A DNA stretch of 64,000 bases from Propionivibrio limicola (GCF_009469695.1 NZ_SSSR01000009.1:27287-91286), one strand, 5' to 3'. Numbered from the stretch's first letter, positions 27,137 to 36,960 are shown. Program-made: numbers and translations. Notes: generated by a model not told the origin, from the letters alone.

Positions 27137-28345
27137 CTACGGCGCTGACGGGGTGACAAGGTTTGAGCTGGAACCCTGCCGGCTCAGCAGCCGCATGCCG
27201 CGCTCCAGCCCTTCGAGGGTCAGCGGGAACATGCGGCCGCCCATCAGGTCGCGGATGATCATCACCGATTTGCGGTATTGCCAGGAGGATTCCGCGAGCG
27301 GGTTGAGCCAGATGGAATGCGGCCAGGTGTCGGTGAGGCGGCGCAGCCAGGTGGCGCCGGATTCCTCGTTGTCGTCCTCGATGGCGCCGCCGGGGTTGAG
27401 GATTTCGTACGTGCCCATCATCGCATCGCCGAGGAAAATCACCTTGTAGTCGCTGCCGTAGCGGTGCAGCAGGTCGAGCGTCGGCACGCTGTCGCGGTCG
27501 GCGCGCTCGTTGTCCTTCCACAGCGTGTCATAGACGCAGTTGTGGAAGTAGAAATGCTCGAAGTGCTTGAATTCGCTGCGGCAGGCCGAGAACAGCTCCT
27601 CGCAGGCGCGGATGTGGTCGTCCATCGAGCCGCCAACGTCGATCAGGAGCAGCACCTTGACCGCGTTGTGGCGCTCCGGCCGCAGGCGCAGATCGAGGTG
27701 GCCGGCGTTGCGCGCCGTGCCGGCGATGGTGCCTTCCAGATCGAGTTCGCTGGCCGCGCCCTGGCGGGCGAATTTGCGCAGGCGGCGGAGCGCGACCTGA
27801 ATGTTGCGCGTGCCGAGTTCGACGCTGTCGTCGAGGTTGCGATATTCGCGTTTCGCCCACACCTTGAGGGCGGCGCGGTGCTCGCTTTTTCCTTCGAAAC
27901 GCATGCCTTCCGGATGCGTGCCGCTGTGTCCGAACGGCGAGCTGCCGGCGGGGCCGACCCAGGTGTCGCCGCGTTCGTGCCGGGCATCCTGTTCGGCGAG
28001 CGTGCGTTTGAGCTGTTCGGTCAGCGCGTCGAGACCGAGTTTTTCGAGCTTGTTGCGCTCTTCGTCGGTGAGGTGCTTCTTGATGGCCGCGCGCAGCCAG
28101 TCTTTGGCGATTTCGTTTTCCGGGCTGAACAGGGCATCGACTTCACTGAAATACTCGCCGAACGCCCGGTCGAAGCGGTCGTAGTACTTCTCGTCCTTGA
28201 TCAGCGTGGCGCGGGCAAGGAGATAAAAGTCGTCGAGATCGAAGGCGACGACATGCCGCTGCAGCGCTTCGAGCAGCACCAGAAACTCCCTGGTCGATAC
28301 CGGGAGCTGCCGTTGCTTCAGATGCAGGAAGAAGGCGATCAGCAT
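27137..28345 (-). CDS. VWA domain-containing CoxE-like protein
   Basis: 402 residues. The N-terminal two thirds are helical. The C-terminal von Willebrand A domain has the metal-ion-dependent adhesion site LLIDVGGSMDDH, a variant in which the first Ser of DxSxS is Gly. FLGDAMMGTYE and the Thr region follow. Such proteins work with MoxR AAA+ ATPases in assembly or metal insertion into target proteins. It lies ten bases after the MoxR gene. No target gene is adjacent, so the partner is unknown. Confidence 0.9.
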   Translation of the reverse strand: MLIAFFLHLKQRQLPVSTREFLVLLEALQRHVVAFDLDDFYLLARATLIKDEKYYDRFDRAFGEYFSEVDALFSPENEIAKDWLRAAIKKHLTDEERNKLEKLGLDALTEQLKRTLAEQDARHERGDTWVGPAGSSPFGHSGTHPEGMRFEGKSEHRAALKVWAKREYRNLDDSVELGTRNIQVALRRLRKFARQGAASELDLEGTIAGTARNAGHLDLRLRPERHNAVKVLLLIDVGGSMDDHIRACEELFSACRSEFKHFEHFYFHNCVYDTLWKDNERADRDSVPTLDLLHRYGSDYKVIFLGDAMMGTYEILNPGGAIEDDNEESGATWLRRLTDTWPHSIWLNPLAESSWQYRKSVMIIRDLMGGRMFPLTLEGLERGMRLLSRQGSSSNLVTPSAP

Positions 28346-28355
28346 GCGCGATCGG

Positions 28356-29198
28356 TCAGCGGCTTTGCGCGGGCTTGTAGGCCAACCGCTCGAAGAGGTG
28401 CACGTCCTGTTCGTTCTTCAGCAGCGCGCCGTGCAGCGGCGGCAGCGAGATTTTGCGGTCCTTGCTGCGCAACGCTTCCGGCGGGATGTCTTCGGCGAGC
28501 AGCAGCTTGAGCCAGTCGAGCAGTTCCGACGTCGAAGGGCGCTTCTTCAGGCCGGGCACATCGCGCACGTCGAAGAACACATCGAGCGCCTCGGCAAGCA
28601 ACGTTTTCTTGAGGTCCGGGAAATGCACGTCGACGATTTGGCGCATCGTTTCGTGGTCCGGAAACTTGATGTAGTGAAAGAAGCAGCGGCGCAGGAAGGC
28701 TTCCGGCAGGTCCTTCTCGCTGTTCGAGGTGATGATCAGAATCGGCCGGTGCCTGGCCTTGACCAACTGGCGCGTCTCGTAGACGTAAAACTCCATGCGG
28801 TCGAGTTCGCGCAGCAGGTCGTTGGGGAATTCGATGTCAGCCTTGTCTATCTCGTCAATCAAGACGACCGATGGCGTTTCGCAGGCGAAAGCTTCCCACA
28901 GCACGCCCTTGACGATGTAGTTGCCGATGTCGGCGACCTTGGCGTCGCCGAGCTGCGAGTCGCGCAGACGGGAAACGGCGTCGTATTCGTAGAGTCCCTG
29001 CTGGGCCTTGGTCGTCGATTTGATGTGCCACTGGAACAGCGGCAGACCGAGCGCTGCCGCCACTTCCTCGGCCAGCTTCGTTTTCCCGGTCCCCGGCTCG
29101 CCCTTGATCAGCAACGGGCGCTGCAGGGTGATGGCGGCGTTGACCGCAAGCGTCAGGTCGCGCGTCGCGACGTAGTGTTCAGAACCGTTGAAACGCAT
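28356..29198 (-). CDS. MoxR family AAA+ ATPase
   Basis: 280 residues. Walker A is GEPGTGKTKLA, Walker B VVLIDEIDKAD, sensor 1 IITSNSEKDLP, and the arginine finger region AFLRRCFFHYI. It forms a chaperone-like ATPase with the VWA protein encoded just downstream. I use the ATG at 29198, which has GGAAAGGA upstream, over one five codons earlier. The pair looks complete. Confidence 0.93.
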   Translation of the reverse strand: MRFNGSEHYVATRDLTLAVNAAITLQRPLLIKGEPGTGKTKLAEEVAAALGLPLFQWHIKSTTKAQQGLYEYDAVSRLRDSQLGDAKVADIGNYIVKGVLWEAFACETPSVVLIDEIDKADIEFPNDLLRELDRMEFYVYETRQLVKARHRPILIITSNSEKDLPEAFLRRCFFHYIKFPDHETMRQIVDVHFPDLKKTLLAEALDVFFDVRDVPGLKKRPSTSELLDWLKLLLAEDIPPEALRSKDRKISLPPLHGALLKNEQDVHLFERLAYKPAQSR

Positions 29199-29270
29199 GG
29201 CAATCCTTTCCAAGAGTCGGGCGATTATAGCCAGCCGGTGCCGAGGCGGCCTTCGTATGGGATCGGAACG

Positions 29271-29336
29271 AATCTGTAAAAAAACAGATTTTCCTTTTTG
29301 TGTTTATTTACAGAATATTTTATGTAAAAGTAAGAT
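29271..29336 (+). promoter_or_regulatory. hipBA promoter/operator region
   Basis: An AT-rich block with two inverted repeats: AATCTG-N8-CAGATT (29271-29290) and TTTACA-N10-TGTAAA (29307-29328). The first has the same half-site spacing as the E. coli HipB operator (TATCC-N8-GGATA). A possible promoter is TTTACA (29307) with TAAGAT (29331), 18 bases apart, overlapping the second repeat. The layout suits autorepression by HipB. Confidence 0.5.
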
Positions 29337-29409
29337 ACAGTCGTTAGGCTGTTAATCGCGATTACAGTCTTTGACTTGTATCGTTGCCGATCAAGGAACG
29401 GAGGTCGCC

Positions 29410-29736
29410 GTGAGTTATCCCATCAAAACGCTCAGTCAGCTCCCGCTGATCCTGAAAGGATTCCGCAAGGAAAAAGGCCTGACCCAGGCCGCCATGGGCG
29501 AGAAGCTCGGGATCACCCAGCAAAGCTACGCCTCCTTTGAAGCCAACCCGGCGGCGGCGACGTTTGAAAGGCTGTTCACGGTGCTGCGCCTGTTGGGCGT
29601 TGAAATTGTGCTGGAGCAGGAGCCTTCCTCTTCCGTTTCCGGCACCGTGGCGTCGGCGAATCTGACGGTCAGGGAGCCGGAGAGCCTCCGGGCCAGCGAG
29701 ATCATCGCGCCGGCAAGAAAGAAAGAGAGCTGGTAA
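29410..29736 (+). CDS. hipB: HipB-like antitoxin/repressor
   Basis: 108 residues. An HTH_3 domain covers residues 8-70 (FRKEKGLTQAAMGEKLGIT, then QQSYASFEANP). The protein ends in Trp, as does E. coli HipB, where that residue packs into HipA. The start is GTG at 29410 with GGAGGT four bases upstream; an earlier TTG is possible but has no site. It neutralises HipA and represses the operon. Its stop is two bases before hipA. Confidence 0.88.
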   Translation: MSYPIKTLSQLPLILKGFRKEKGLTQAAMGEKLGITQQSYASFEANPAAATFERLFTVLRLLGVEIVLEQEPSSSVSGTVASANLTVREPESLRASEIIAPARKKESW

Positions 29737-29738
29737 CC

Positions 29739-31073
29739 ATGGGCCGTCGCGCCGGCAATCAACGGCTGAACATCTGGATGAACGGCATCCCCGTCGGTTA
29801 TTGGGAGTCTTCCCGGCAAGGCGAGCGGTTGCGCTATTTCGATGGCTGGCTTGCGGACGAGCAATCGCGGCCTTTGTCCTTGTCGCTGCCTTTTCTGGCG
29901 GGCAATCCGGCGTATCAGGGGGCGATCGTCACGGACTTTTTTGACAACCTTCTGCCCGACAGCGAGGCCATTCGGCGGCGGCTGGCGCAACGCCATCAGG
30001 CCGGCGGAACGGATGCCTTCCGTCTGCTGGCGAAGTTGGGACGCGACTGCGTCGGCGCCCTGCAACTCCTTGCCGAAGGCGAGGTGCCATCGGACATCTA
30101 TGAGATCAACGGCGAAGCGCTGGACGGCGCCGGTGTGGCGCAATGTCTCCGTAACGCCACGTCGTCTCAAACTTTGGGGCGGCATGATCACGAAGAGGAT
30201 CTGCGCCTCTCGATTGCGGGCGCGCAGGAAAAAACGGCTTTATTGCGCCATCGCGGACAGTGGCTTCTCCCCCGTGGCAGTACGCCGACAACGCATATCT
30301 TCAAATTGCCGATGGGGCTGGTTGGGCATATGCAGGCCGACATGCGTACGTCGGTGGAAAACGAGTGGTTGTGCTCAAAACTCATGGAGGCTTACGGAAT
30401 CCCGGTCGCGCACTGCGATATCGCGCAGTTTGAGGACCAGAAGGCGCTGGTCGTGGAACGATTTGATCGCCGGCTGGCAAGTGACGGAAGCTGGATTATC
30501 CGCTTGCCCCAGGAAGACATGTGTCAGGCAACGGGTACGTCACCCCTGTTCAAATATCAGGCCGATGGTGGGCCGGGCATTTCCCGGATCATGGGCATCC
30601 TGCTCGGCTCGGACAACGCTGGGCAGGATCGGAAGATCTTCTTCAAAACCCAGATCATCTTCTGGGTTTTGGCAGCGACCGATGGCCACGGCAAGAATTT
30701 CAGCATCGCCCATCTTCCCGGTGGCCGGTATCAGGCAACGCCGATTTATGACGTGCTGTCTGCCCATCCCGTTATCGGGAAAGGGGCAAACCAGATTTCA
30801 CCCCACAAGGCCAAACTCGCCATGGCCGTGCGTGGCAGCGCCAATTACTACCTGATCGAGCAAATCGAGCGCCGACACTGGATCGCGCAGGCGCAGCAAG
30901 TCGGGCTGGGGGCGGCCGCGGGTGAAGCGCTGATCGAGGAAGTGATCGGGCTGACCGAAGCGGTGATCGAACAGGTGAGCAAGCGGCTGCCGGATGATTT
31001 TCCGCTGGACATCGCCGATGCCATCTTCAGTGGCATGCGTCGACAGTCGGCCAGACTTGCCGTCGGCCGCTAA
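29739..31073 (+). CDS. hipA: HipA-type serine/threonine kinase toxin
   Basis: 444 residues, close to E. coli HipA (440). The N-subdomain 1 has the Couple_HipA start. LSIAGAQEKTALL carries the autophosphorylated Ser region, VVERFDRR and QEDMCQATGT are nucleotide and substrate elements, TDGHGKNFS is the catalytic loop (Asp), and PIYDVLS is the metal Asp. HipA phosphorylates glutamyl-tRNA synthetase and causes dormancy. All key residues appear present, so it should be active. The 3' end converges on nudC with only six bases between. Confidence 0.94.
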   Translation: MGRRAGNQRLNIWMNGIPVGYWESSRQGERLRYFDGWLADEQSRPLSLSLPFLAGNPAYQGAIVTDFFDNLLPDSEAIRRRLAQRHQAGGTDAFRLLAKLGRDCVGALQLLAEGEVPSDIYEINGEALDGAGVAQCLRNATSSQTLGRHDHEEDLRLSIAGAQEKTALLRHRGQWLLPRGSTPTTHIFKLPMGLVGHMQADMRTSVENEWLCSKLMEAYGIPVAHCDIAQFEDQKALVVERFDRRLASDGSWIIRLPQEDMCQATGTSPLFKYQADGGPGISRIMGILLGSDNAGQDRKIFFKTQIIFWVLAATDGHGKNFSIAHLPGGRYQATPIYDVLSAHPVIGKGANQISPHKAKLAMAVRGSANYYLIEQIERRHWIAQAQQVGLGAAAGEALIEEVIGLTEAVIEQVSKRLPDDFPLDIADAIFSGMRRQSARLAVGR

Positions 31074-31079
31074 TTCTCG

Positions 31080-31868
31080 CTAGTTTTCACTCTCCGGCTT
31101 TGCCGAACGACAGGCCGCCTCAATCAGGCGCCGCGCCAGGCTGACGCGATCCGGCAGCGGCGGTAGCGCGTCGCGCCTGAACCAGCCCGCGGCTTCGATT
31201 TCACCGGGATCGGGCGTCAGTTCGCCGCCGGCGTAATCGGCGAAGAAGGCGACCATCAACGAATCGGGAAACGGCCACGGCTGGCTTTTGAAGTAGCGGA
31301 GGTTGCAGATGTCGACGCCGACTTCTTCGCGTACCTCGCGAACGACGCATTCTTCCAGCGTCTCTCCCGCCTCGACGAAACCGGCGATGGCGCTGAACAT
31401 GCCGGGCCGGAAATGCCGGCTGCGCGCCAGTAAAAATTCGTCGCCGCGCTGGATCAGCACCATGATGGCGGGCGAAATCCGCGGGTAGACCAACAGTCCG
31501 CAAGATGGACAGCCCATGGCGAATTCGCCTTCCTGTTGCGTGGTCGGCGTGCCGCAGCGTCCACAGAAGCGATGGTTGCGTTGCCAGTCGAGCAACTGGC
31601 TGGCCCGTCCGGCGAGCAGAAAGGCTTCCTCGCCCGCCAGTTCGTAAAGCGAACGCAGCGGTACGGGCTCATCGGCGACGCACTCCGGCAGTTTTTCGAT
31701 ATCCGCCGCGTAGCAGGGCAATCCCCGCCATTGTCCAATCAACAGGGACGCTTCTGGAGTGCCGATGTTTGAGGCGGTGCCTCGCGGGAAAATTCCACCC
31801 TGCGTCGATTGACTGGTGGCAAAACACTGGTTTTCCAGCCGGAGAAGCCAATAGCCGAACGTATCCAT
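31080..31868 (-). CDS. nudC: NADH pyrophosphatase / NAD-capped RNA hydrolase
   Basis: 262 residues (E. coli NudC 257). A zinc ribbon has two Cys pairs, FCGRCG and GCPSCG. The Nudix box is complete (GFVEAGETLEECVVREVREE plus VGV). SQPWPFPDS is the NudC-specific motif downstream. It hydrolyses NADH and removes NAD caps from RNA. I start at the ATG at 31868; the frame stays open 26 codons further upstream without similarity. Confidence 0.95.
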   Translation of the reverse strand: MDTFGYWLLRLENQCFATSQSTQGGIFPRGTASNIGTPEASLLIGQWRGLPCYAADIEKLPECVADEPVPLRSLYELAGEEAFLLAGRASQLLDWQRNHRFCGRCGTPTTQQEGEFAMGCPSCGLLVYPRISPAIMVLIQRGDEFLLARSRHFRPGMFSAIAGFVEAGETLEECVVREVREEVGVDICNLRYFKSQPWPFPDSLMVAFFADYAGGELTPDPGEIEAAGWFRRDALPPLPDRVSLARRLIEAACRSAKPESEN

Positions 31869-32069
31869 GAAATATCCGGTAGTGATTTGTGGCGTTTGGG
31901 GGGGATTCGTCGGGCCGAGAATGCTCCATTCGATTGACACAAGCAAATCCGCTCACAAAAATGCGCGTTGTTCCGCGAGAAACATTTTTTCCGTCAATGA
32001 TATCTATAAGTCATGCGTCGTCTTGGCGGGTGAGAATATCCAGCTTGGCGTTTAGAATCGGCCCCAACC

Positions 32070-32675
32070 ATGAACAACAAAGAATCGTCGAGAACCGTTT
32101 ATGTCGTGGATGATGACCCCACGATGCGCAAATTGCTGAAAGTGATGGTGGCGACCATCGGTATCGATGCCCAGACTTTCGGTTTGGCGCGCGAATTTCT
32201 TTCCGCCTACCGGCCAATGCCGTGCGAGTGCCTGCTGTGCGATATCCGCATGCCGGAAATCGACGGCATGGAACTGCAGAGGCTGTTGGCGACGATGAAC
32301 GCGACGCTGCCGATCATCTTCCTCACCGGCTTCGCCGAAGTGCAGATGGCGGTGGAGGCGATGAAGCTCGGCGCGTTCGATTTCATTGAAAAGCCGTTCA
32401 GCGCGCAGGCGTTGCTGGGCAAGATCCAGTCAGCGCTGGAGGCGAGCCGGGTGCTCCATGCCGAGCGGCTGAAGAACGAGGCGGTCAATGCCAGAAAGGA
32501 GCTGCTCACGCCGCGTGAGCGCAGTGTGGTCGAGCAGGTCGTCGACGGCAAGTCGAGCCGGGAAATATCGGAGCTGCTCGGCCTCAGTGTCCGGACCGTC
32601 GAAAATCACCGGACGCGGATCATGGAAAAGCTGCATGTCGATTCGACGGTGGATCTGATCAAACTGTTCCTGTAG
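32070..32675 (+). CDS. FixJ/NarL-type two-component response regulator
   Basis: 201 residues. The receiver has the acidic pair DDD at 14-16, phospho-acceptor Asp58 (CDIRMPEIDG) and the Lys of EKPFS. The C-terminal LuxR-type HTH begins LLTPRERSVVEQVVDGKSSREI. It activates or represses transcription when phosphorylated. It converges with the hybrid kinase gene (27-base gap), which is the likely partner although that kinase has its own receiver. The regulon is not visible here. Confidence 0.92.
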   Translation: MNNKESSRTVYVVDDDPTMRKLLKVMVATIGIDAQTFGLAREFLSAYRPMPCECLLCDIRMPEIDGMELQRLLATMNATLPIIFLTGFAEVQMAVEAMKLGAFDFIEKPFSAQALLGKIQSALEASRVLHAERLKNEAVNARKELLTPRERSVVEQVVDGKSSREISELLGLSVRTVENHRTRIMEKLHVDSTVDLIKLFL

Positions 32676-32702
32676 CGCTTTCCGCGGTGGGGCGCTTCGT
32701 AT

Positions 32703-35312
32703 TCACGATTTTTCCGCCAGACATTCCGTGACGATGTCGGCCAGCAATTTGGCCGGTACCGGTTTCAGGACGAAGCGGCGAATGCCGAGCATGCGGGCGC
32801 TTTCTTCGTCGATGGCGTTGCTGTAGCCGGTACTCAGAACAATCGGAATGTCGGGGCGGCAGCGCAGCAGGGCGCGGGCGAGTTCGACGCCGGCCAGGTC
32901 GGGCATGGTCTGGTCGGTGATCACCAGATCCACGCCGGAAGGATCGTCCTGGAATAGCCGCAACGCTTCGGTCGCACTGGTGGTGCCGGTGACGCGGCAG
33001 CCGAGATTTTCCAGCAGCACGGTCATGAATCGCACGATGCTCACTTCGTCGTCGACCACCAAGACGTGTCCGCGCACCGTCGATGCCTTGGCGCCCGCGT
33101 GGGTGTCGCGGGGAATCCGCTCGACAGCTCCGACGTGCGGCGGAAGGTAGATGCGGAACTCCGTCCCGTCGCCCGGCGTGGAAAGCACTTCCACGTGGCC
33201 TTTCGCCGAATGCACGATGCCATGCAGCACCGACAGGCCGAGGCCGGTTCCTTGTCCGACGTTTTTCGTCGTGAAAAACGGATCGAAAATTTTCGTCAGG
33301 TTCTCCGGCGAAATTCCGGCGCCGCTGTCGCGCACGGAAATCACCAGGTAATTGCCTGAAAAGCCTTGGCGACAGGAGGTGCAAATGTTCGTTTCATCGA
33401 CAAGCACCTGTTTGGCCCGGATTTCCAGCGAGCCTGAGCCGGCCATGGCGTCGCGGGCATTTACCCCGAGGTTCATCACGATCTGGTGCAACTGGACGGG
33501 GCTGATCAGCACCTCGGGCAGCGAGTCGTCGATTTCGCAATCGATCGAGATCGACGTCGGCATGGTGGAGCGGAGCAGGCGAACGACTTCCTTCACAATC
33601 GGGGCGACGTCGATGGCTTCGCTGGCGGCTTCCCGGCGGTGGCTGAAGGACAGCAATTGGGCGACCAGTTCCTTGGCGCGAATCCCGGCTTGCAGGATTT
33701 CGCGCAGATAGTCGCTCAATTCGGGATCCTGCTCGATCTGGGGCGACAGCTGAATGAGCTCGGCGTAGCCCAGCACGGCGGAAAGGATGTTGTTGAAATC
33801 GTGGGCAATGCCACCGGTCAGATGGCCGATGATCTCCATCTTCTGCGCCTGCTGCAACTGAGTTTCGAGGATCTTCTGCTCCTGAGCGGCCTTGAAATGT
33901 TCGGTGATGTCCCGCCGATAACAGAGAATTCCATAGATGTTCTGCTCGGCGTCCCGGATCGGCCGCTTGAATGAGTCGAGAACCCGGATTTCGCCGTTGC
34001 CGAAGTAAAATTTCTCACTCGGGTAGTGAAGCGACCGGCCAGCAAATACGGCGTCATCGTCGTCGTGAAGCCTTTTGATCGTGCTTTCCTGCCCGTCGAC
34101 GCGCACGTCAAGTTGCGAGAAATCGGTATCGCAGCGCCCGATCATTGCCGCTGGGGTCAGCTCGAAAACACGGGCGAATGGTTCGTTGACGAGCATGAAC
34201 CGGTGTTGCCGGTCCTTGACGTAGATCCAGTCCGGAGTGGCGTCGATGACACGCTGCAGCAGCGTTTTGGATTCGGTGATGGCGTCGGTGATGCGCTTGC
34301 GTTCGGTGACGTCGCGGAAGGACCATAATCGTCCAATGATCTCGTCACCGACACGGTGGGGGTGCGAGTAGCGTTCGATGGTTCGCCCGTCGGCCAGGCG
34401 AAGGGTGTCGGAACCGGTGGCATCGGGGTGTTCGTAGAATTGGGCGACTCGGGCCAGAAAAGCGTCGGGGTCTGCCATCCGGGCAGTTACATACTCGAGC
34501 AGCGGGGCATCCGGGCGATCACCCAGCAGGTCTTCCGGCACCTTCCACAGTTCGATGAATTTCTGATTCCATCGCGCAATTTTCCCATTCCGGTCGACGA
34601 TGAGGATCGCGTCAGCCGTTGATTCGAGTGCCGCGTTGGCCAGCGAAACGGAGTACGACAGCGAGGCCTCGGTCCGTCGTTGCTCGGTGATGTCGCGGGA
34701 AATGCCAAAGACACCGATGACCTGCCCGTCGCTGTCGCGCAGCGGCCCCTTCGTCGATACGAAAAGGCGCTCGCCGTTCGCCGTTGGAAGCGTCTCCTCA
34801 TAGGTAAGTGTCTGGTTGTCAGCGATTATTTTTCTGTCGCGGGCTTGAATTGTCTCCGCCGCCAACGGTGGGAAGAGAGCACAGTCGTCTTCCTGCAAAA
34901 CCCGTTCGGCCTCCTTGCCGAGCAGCTGTGCCGTTTCGTTGTTGGACAGGAAGTAACGGCCCTGCAAGTCCTTGGCAAAAATGGCGTCGCCCGAGGAGTT
35001 GATGATCGCGGTCAGGAGCTGCCGGGTGCGCGTGCTTTCTTCCTGGGCGGCGCGTTCTCGCGCTAGCGCTGCACGGAACTGGTTGCTCAGGCGCTGGATC
35101 AGCGTATAGAGCAGCACGGACGTTACCGCAACGAACAGCCAGCCCTTGCATGTTCCCAGCAGGGTGATGGTTTCCGGATTCGCGGACAGCTGGCCGATCG
35201 CTCTGTCGGAGAAAAGTATCCATAGACTTGCAAAGACGGCATAAACGATGACGATCTGCAGAGCCGTTGCGGTGGCGGGCGCAGGGGCCTGATCCTGTTT
35301 TTCCATGTTCAT
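32703..35312 (-). CDS. Hybrid sensor histidine kinase with three PAS domains and a receiver
   Basis: About 869 residues from the ATG at 35312; an ATG at 35354 and a TTG at 35537 are also in frame and none has a clear ribosome site. Order: two transmembrane helices near the N-terminus (LQIVIVYAVFASLWILFS and LFVAVTSVLLYTLI), PAS1, PAS2, PAS3, dimerisation domain with GGIAHDFNNILSAVLGYAE (phospho-His), HATPase (DSGAGISPENLTKIFDPFFT), and a C-terminal receiver (HVLVVDDEVSIVRF, phospho-Asp in ITDQTMPDLAG). It resembles the complex-type kinases of the NtrB-like H-box group. The signal is unknown. PAS domains carry no obvious heme or flavin motif. Confidence 0.92.
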   Translation of the reverse strand: MNMEKQDQAPAPATATALQIVIVYAVFASLWILFSDRAIGQLSANPETITLLGTCKGWLFVAVTSVLLYTLIQRLSNQFRAALARERAAQEESTRTRQLLTAIINSSGDAIFAKDLQGRYFLSNNETAQLLGKEAERVLQEDDCALFPPLAAETIQARDRKIIADNQTLTYEETLPTANGERLFVSTKGPLRDSDGQVIGVFGISRDITEQRRTEASLSYSVSLANAALESTADAILIVDRNGKIARWNQKFIELWKVPEDLLGDRPDAPLLEYVTARMADPDAFLARVAQFYEHPDATGSDTLRLADGRTIERYSHPHRVGDEIIGRLWSFRDVTERKRITDAITESKTLLQRVIDATPDWIYVKDRQHRFMLVNEPFARVFELTPAAMIGRCDTDFSQLDVRVDGQESTIKRLHDDDDAVFAGRSLHYPSEKFYFGNGEIRVLDSFKRPIRDAEQNIYGILCYRRDITEHFKAAQEQKILETQLQQAQKMEIIGHLTGGIAHDFNNILSAVLGYAELIQLSPQIEQDPELSDYLREILQAGIRAKELVAQLLSFSHRREAASEAIDVAPIVKEVVRLLRSTMPTSISIDCEIDDSLPEVLISPVQLHQIVMNLGVNARDAMAGSGSLEIRAKQVLVDETNICTSCRQGFSGNYLVISVRDSGAGISPENLTKIFDPFFTTKNVGQGTGLGLSVLHGIVHSAKGHVEVLSTPGDGTEFRIYLPPHVGAVERIPRDTHAGAKASTVRGHVLVVDDEVSIVRFMTVLLENLGCRVTGTTSATEALRLFQDDPSGVDLVITDQTMPDLAGVELARALLRCRPDIPIVLSTGYSNAIDEESARMLGIRRFVLKPVPAKLLADIVTECLAEKS

Positions 35313-35581
35313 AAGAACTTGTGCTTTCTCGGTTGAAAGAGGCGGATTCGTCATCGGCGTGGCGATGGTCAACAGTAAGCGAGGTGCTGTTTGGCAGGCA
35401 AGGCGTGCTTGCTTCACGTGTTGATTGCGCTCTCGTACTGACGGTGGCGCTCCGAATGGGGGACTTCCTTCACGTGCATTGAGTAGTTCCACTCTAAGAC
35501 GATTACCCCTTCTGGCTGATGATAGCGCGGTGTTCAACGTGCCTATTCGCTCTGGCCGTTGAAGTTTTCGCGGGGAAGTTC
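35313..35581. other. Divergent intergenic region between hybrid kinase and chemotaxis operon
   Basis: 269 bases likely holding promoters for the kinase gene (minus) and the chemotaxis operon (plus). The true kinase start may lie within it. I found no convincing sigma-28 or sigma-54 promoter. Confidence 0.5.
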
Positions 35582-35800
35582 ATGGACAAAGCCGGATTGC
35601 TCAAGATCGCTGATCAGTACTTCATTGCCAGCACGGGTCTGACGACGGCCAACTTGGTCAGGAAAATTCAGCGTGCTGAAGGGCATGCCGACTGCTTTGC
35701 CACAGGGAAAAAAAATTGCGACGAGATGACGTGTCGCTGGCGTGACGACTGTCTTGATGATTCGGGATTCGGCGATACGAACGGGGGGGTATCCGCGTGA
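35582..35800 (+). CDS. Small Cys-rich SAP-like protein at the head of the chemotaxis operon
   Basis: 72 residues. The first part looks like a SAP-type helix-loop-helix ([20 protein letters not shown]). Then come four Cys (38, 46, 51, 57) spaced C-x7-C-x4-C-x5-C, the last two around RWRDD. I recall similar short proteins with the tail CF-T-C-C-WR-C in proteobacteria, without a known role. A metal or Fe-S site is plausible. The ATG at 35582 has GGGGAAG upstream. The stop overlaps the next GTG start (GTGA), so this is a real, translationally coupled gene and not a shadow. Confidence 0.7.
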   Translation: MDKAGLLKIADQYFIASTGLTTANLVRKIQRAEGHADCFATGKKNCDEMTCRWRDDCLDDSGFGDTNGGVSA

Positions 35801-36960
35801 GCGAAAAAAGCATTCTTTCTTGGGTGGCGATTCCGGCGGCCGCGCTGACCGTGGTCAGTGCGATTTGCCTGCTGGTCGTCGGGGACGGTGTTCTGACCTG
35901 GGGTCTGGCGGCGACCGTCGTTGTTGTGGGCGGCGGGTTGGCGAGCCTTGCTGTTTCCCGCTGCAAACGTTTCATTCGGGCGCAGGCGCTGGCGGCACAG
36001 GAGACGCTTGAGCGCGAGCGGCTGGCGCATCGTTCCGATCACATCGAAGGGCTCGACCGGTTGTGTACCGGCGTGCTGCCGGTCTGGGCGGGGCAGGTCG
36101 AAATGGCCCGCGCGCACAGTGAAAGCTCAATCACGGAACTGACGCAGCGCTTTGCCGACATCAATCAGCGGATCGCGGCCACGATGGCAACATCGCAAGG
36201 CGAGGGCGGCGACGGCCTGATTGCCTTGCTGCGCGAGAACGAGGTGGAACTCAATTCCATCGTCACGACGCTTCGTTCCGCCCTGGCCGTCAAGGAGTCG
36301 ATGCTCAACGAGATTGCCTCCCTGTCGCAAATTACCGAAGAACTCAAGCGGATGGCCTCTGAAGTCGGCGATATCGCAAAGCAGACCAATCTGCTGGCGC
36401 TCAATGCCGCGATCGAAGCGGCGCGCGCCGGAGAGGTCGGGCGCGGTTTCGCGGTGGTGGCCGACGAAGTGCGCAAGCTGTCGGATCTCTCCGGCGGTAC
36501 CGGCAAGAAGATCGGCGAGACCGTCGAGACGGTCAACAAGGCCATCGCCTCGACGCTCGAAATCTCGCGCCAGTACGCCGCGCAGGATGCCGAGATGGTC
36601 AACCAGTCCGAGCAGGTGATCGAGCATGTTGTCCGCCGGGCGCAAACCGCCGTCGATACGCTGGCTGATTCGTCCAACGTGTTGCGCCATGAAACGCAGT
36701 TGATCGGCGGTGAAATTGCGGAAGTGCTTGTCGCCCTCCAGTTCCAGGACCGCATCAGCCAGGTGTTGAACCATGTCGGCAAGGACATGGAAAAGCTGCG
36801 CGAGCGTATCCAGAGCCAGGAGGGGCAGGGCACCAGGGCGGTCGATGCGTCGGCCTGGCTGGAAGAGCTCTCACAAACCTACACCATGCCCGAACAGCAC
36901 GATGTGCATGGCGGTGGCAAGGCCAGCGCCGCTGTCGAGTCGGACATTACCTTCTTCTGA
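35797..36960 (+). CDS. Methyl-accepting chemotaxis protein-like signalling protein
   Basis: 387 residues. Two adjacent transmembrane helices ([20 protein letters not shown] and [20 protein letters not shown]) leave almost no periplasmic loop, so it probably senses in the cytoplasm or membrane. The MCP hairpin tip is intact ([20 protein letters not shown], then [18 protein letters not shown]). A central segment (about 60-180) has no recognised domain. The protein is short and ends DITFF. It follows the Cys-rich protein with a four-base overlap, which suggests the two proteins work together. Confidence 0.88.
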   Translation: MSEKSILSWVAIPAAALTVVSAICLLVVGDGVLTWGLAATVVVVGGGLASLAVSRCKRFIRAQALAAQETLERERLAHRSDHIEGLDRLCTGVLPVWAGQVEMARAHSESSITELTQRFADINQRIAATMATSQGEGGDGLIALLRENEVELNSIVTTLRSALAVKESMLNEIASLSQITEELKRMASEVGDIAKQTNLLALNAAIEAARAGEVGRGFAVVADEVRKLSDLSGGTGKKIGETVETVNKAIASTLEISRQYAAQDAEMVNQSEQVIEHVVRRAQTAVDTLADSSNVLRHETQLIGGEIAEVLVALQFQDRISQVLNHVGKDMEKLRERIQSQEGQGTRAVDASAWLEELSQTYTMPEQHDVHGGGKASAAVESDITFF

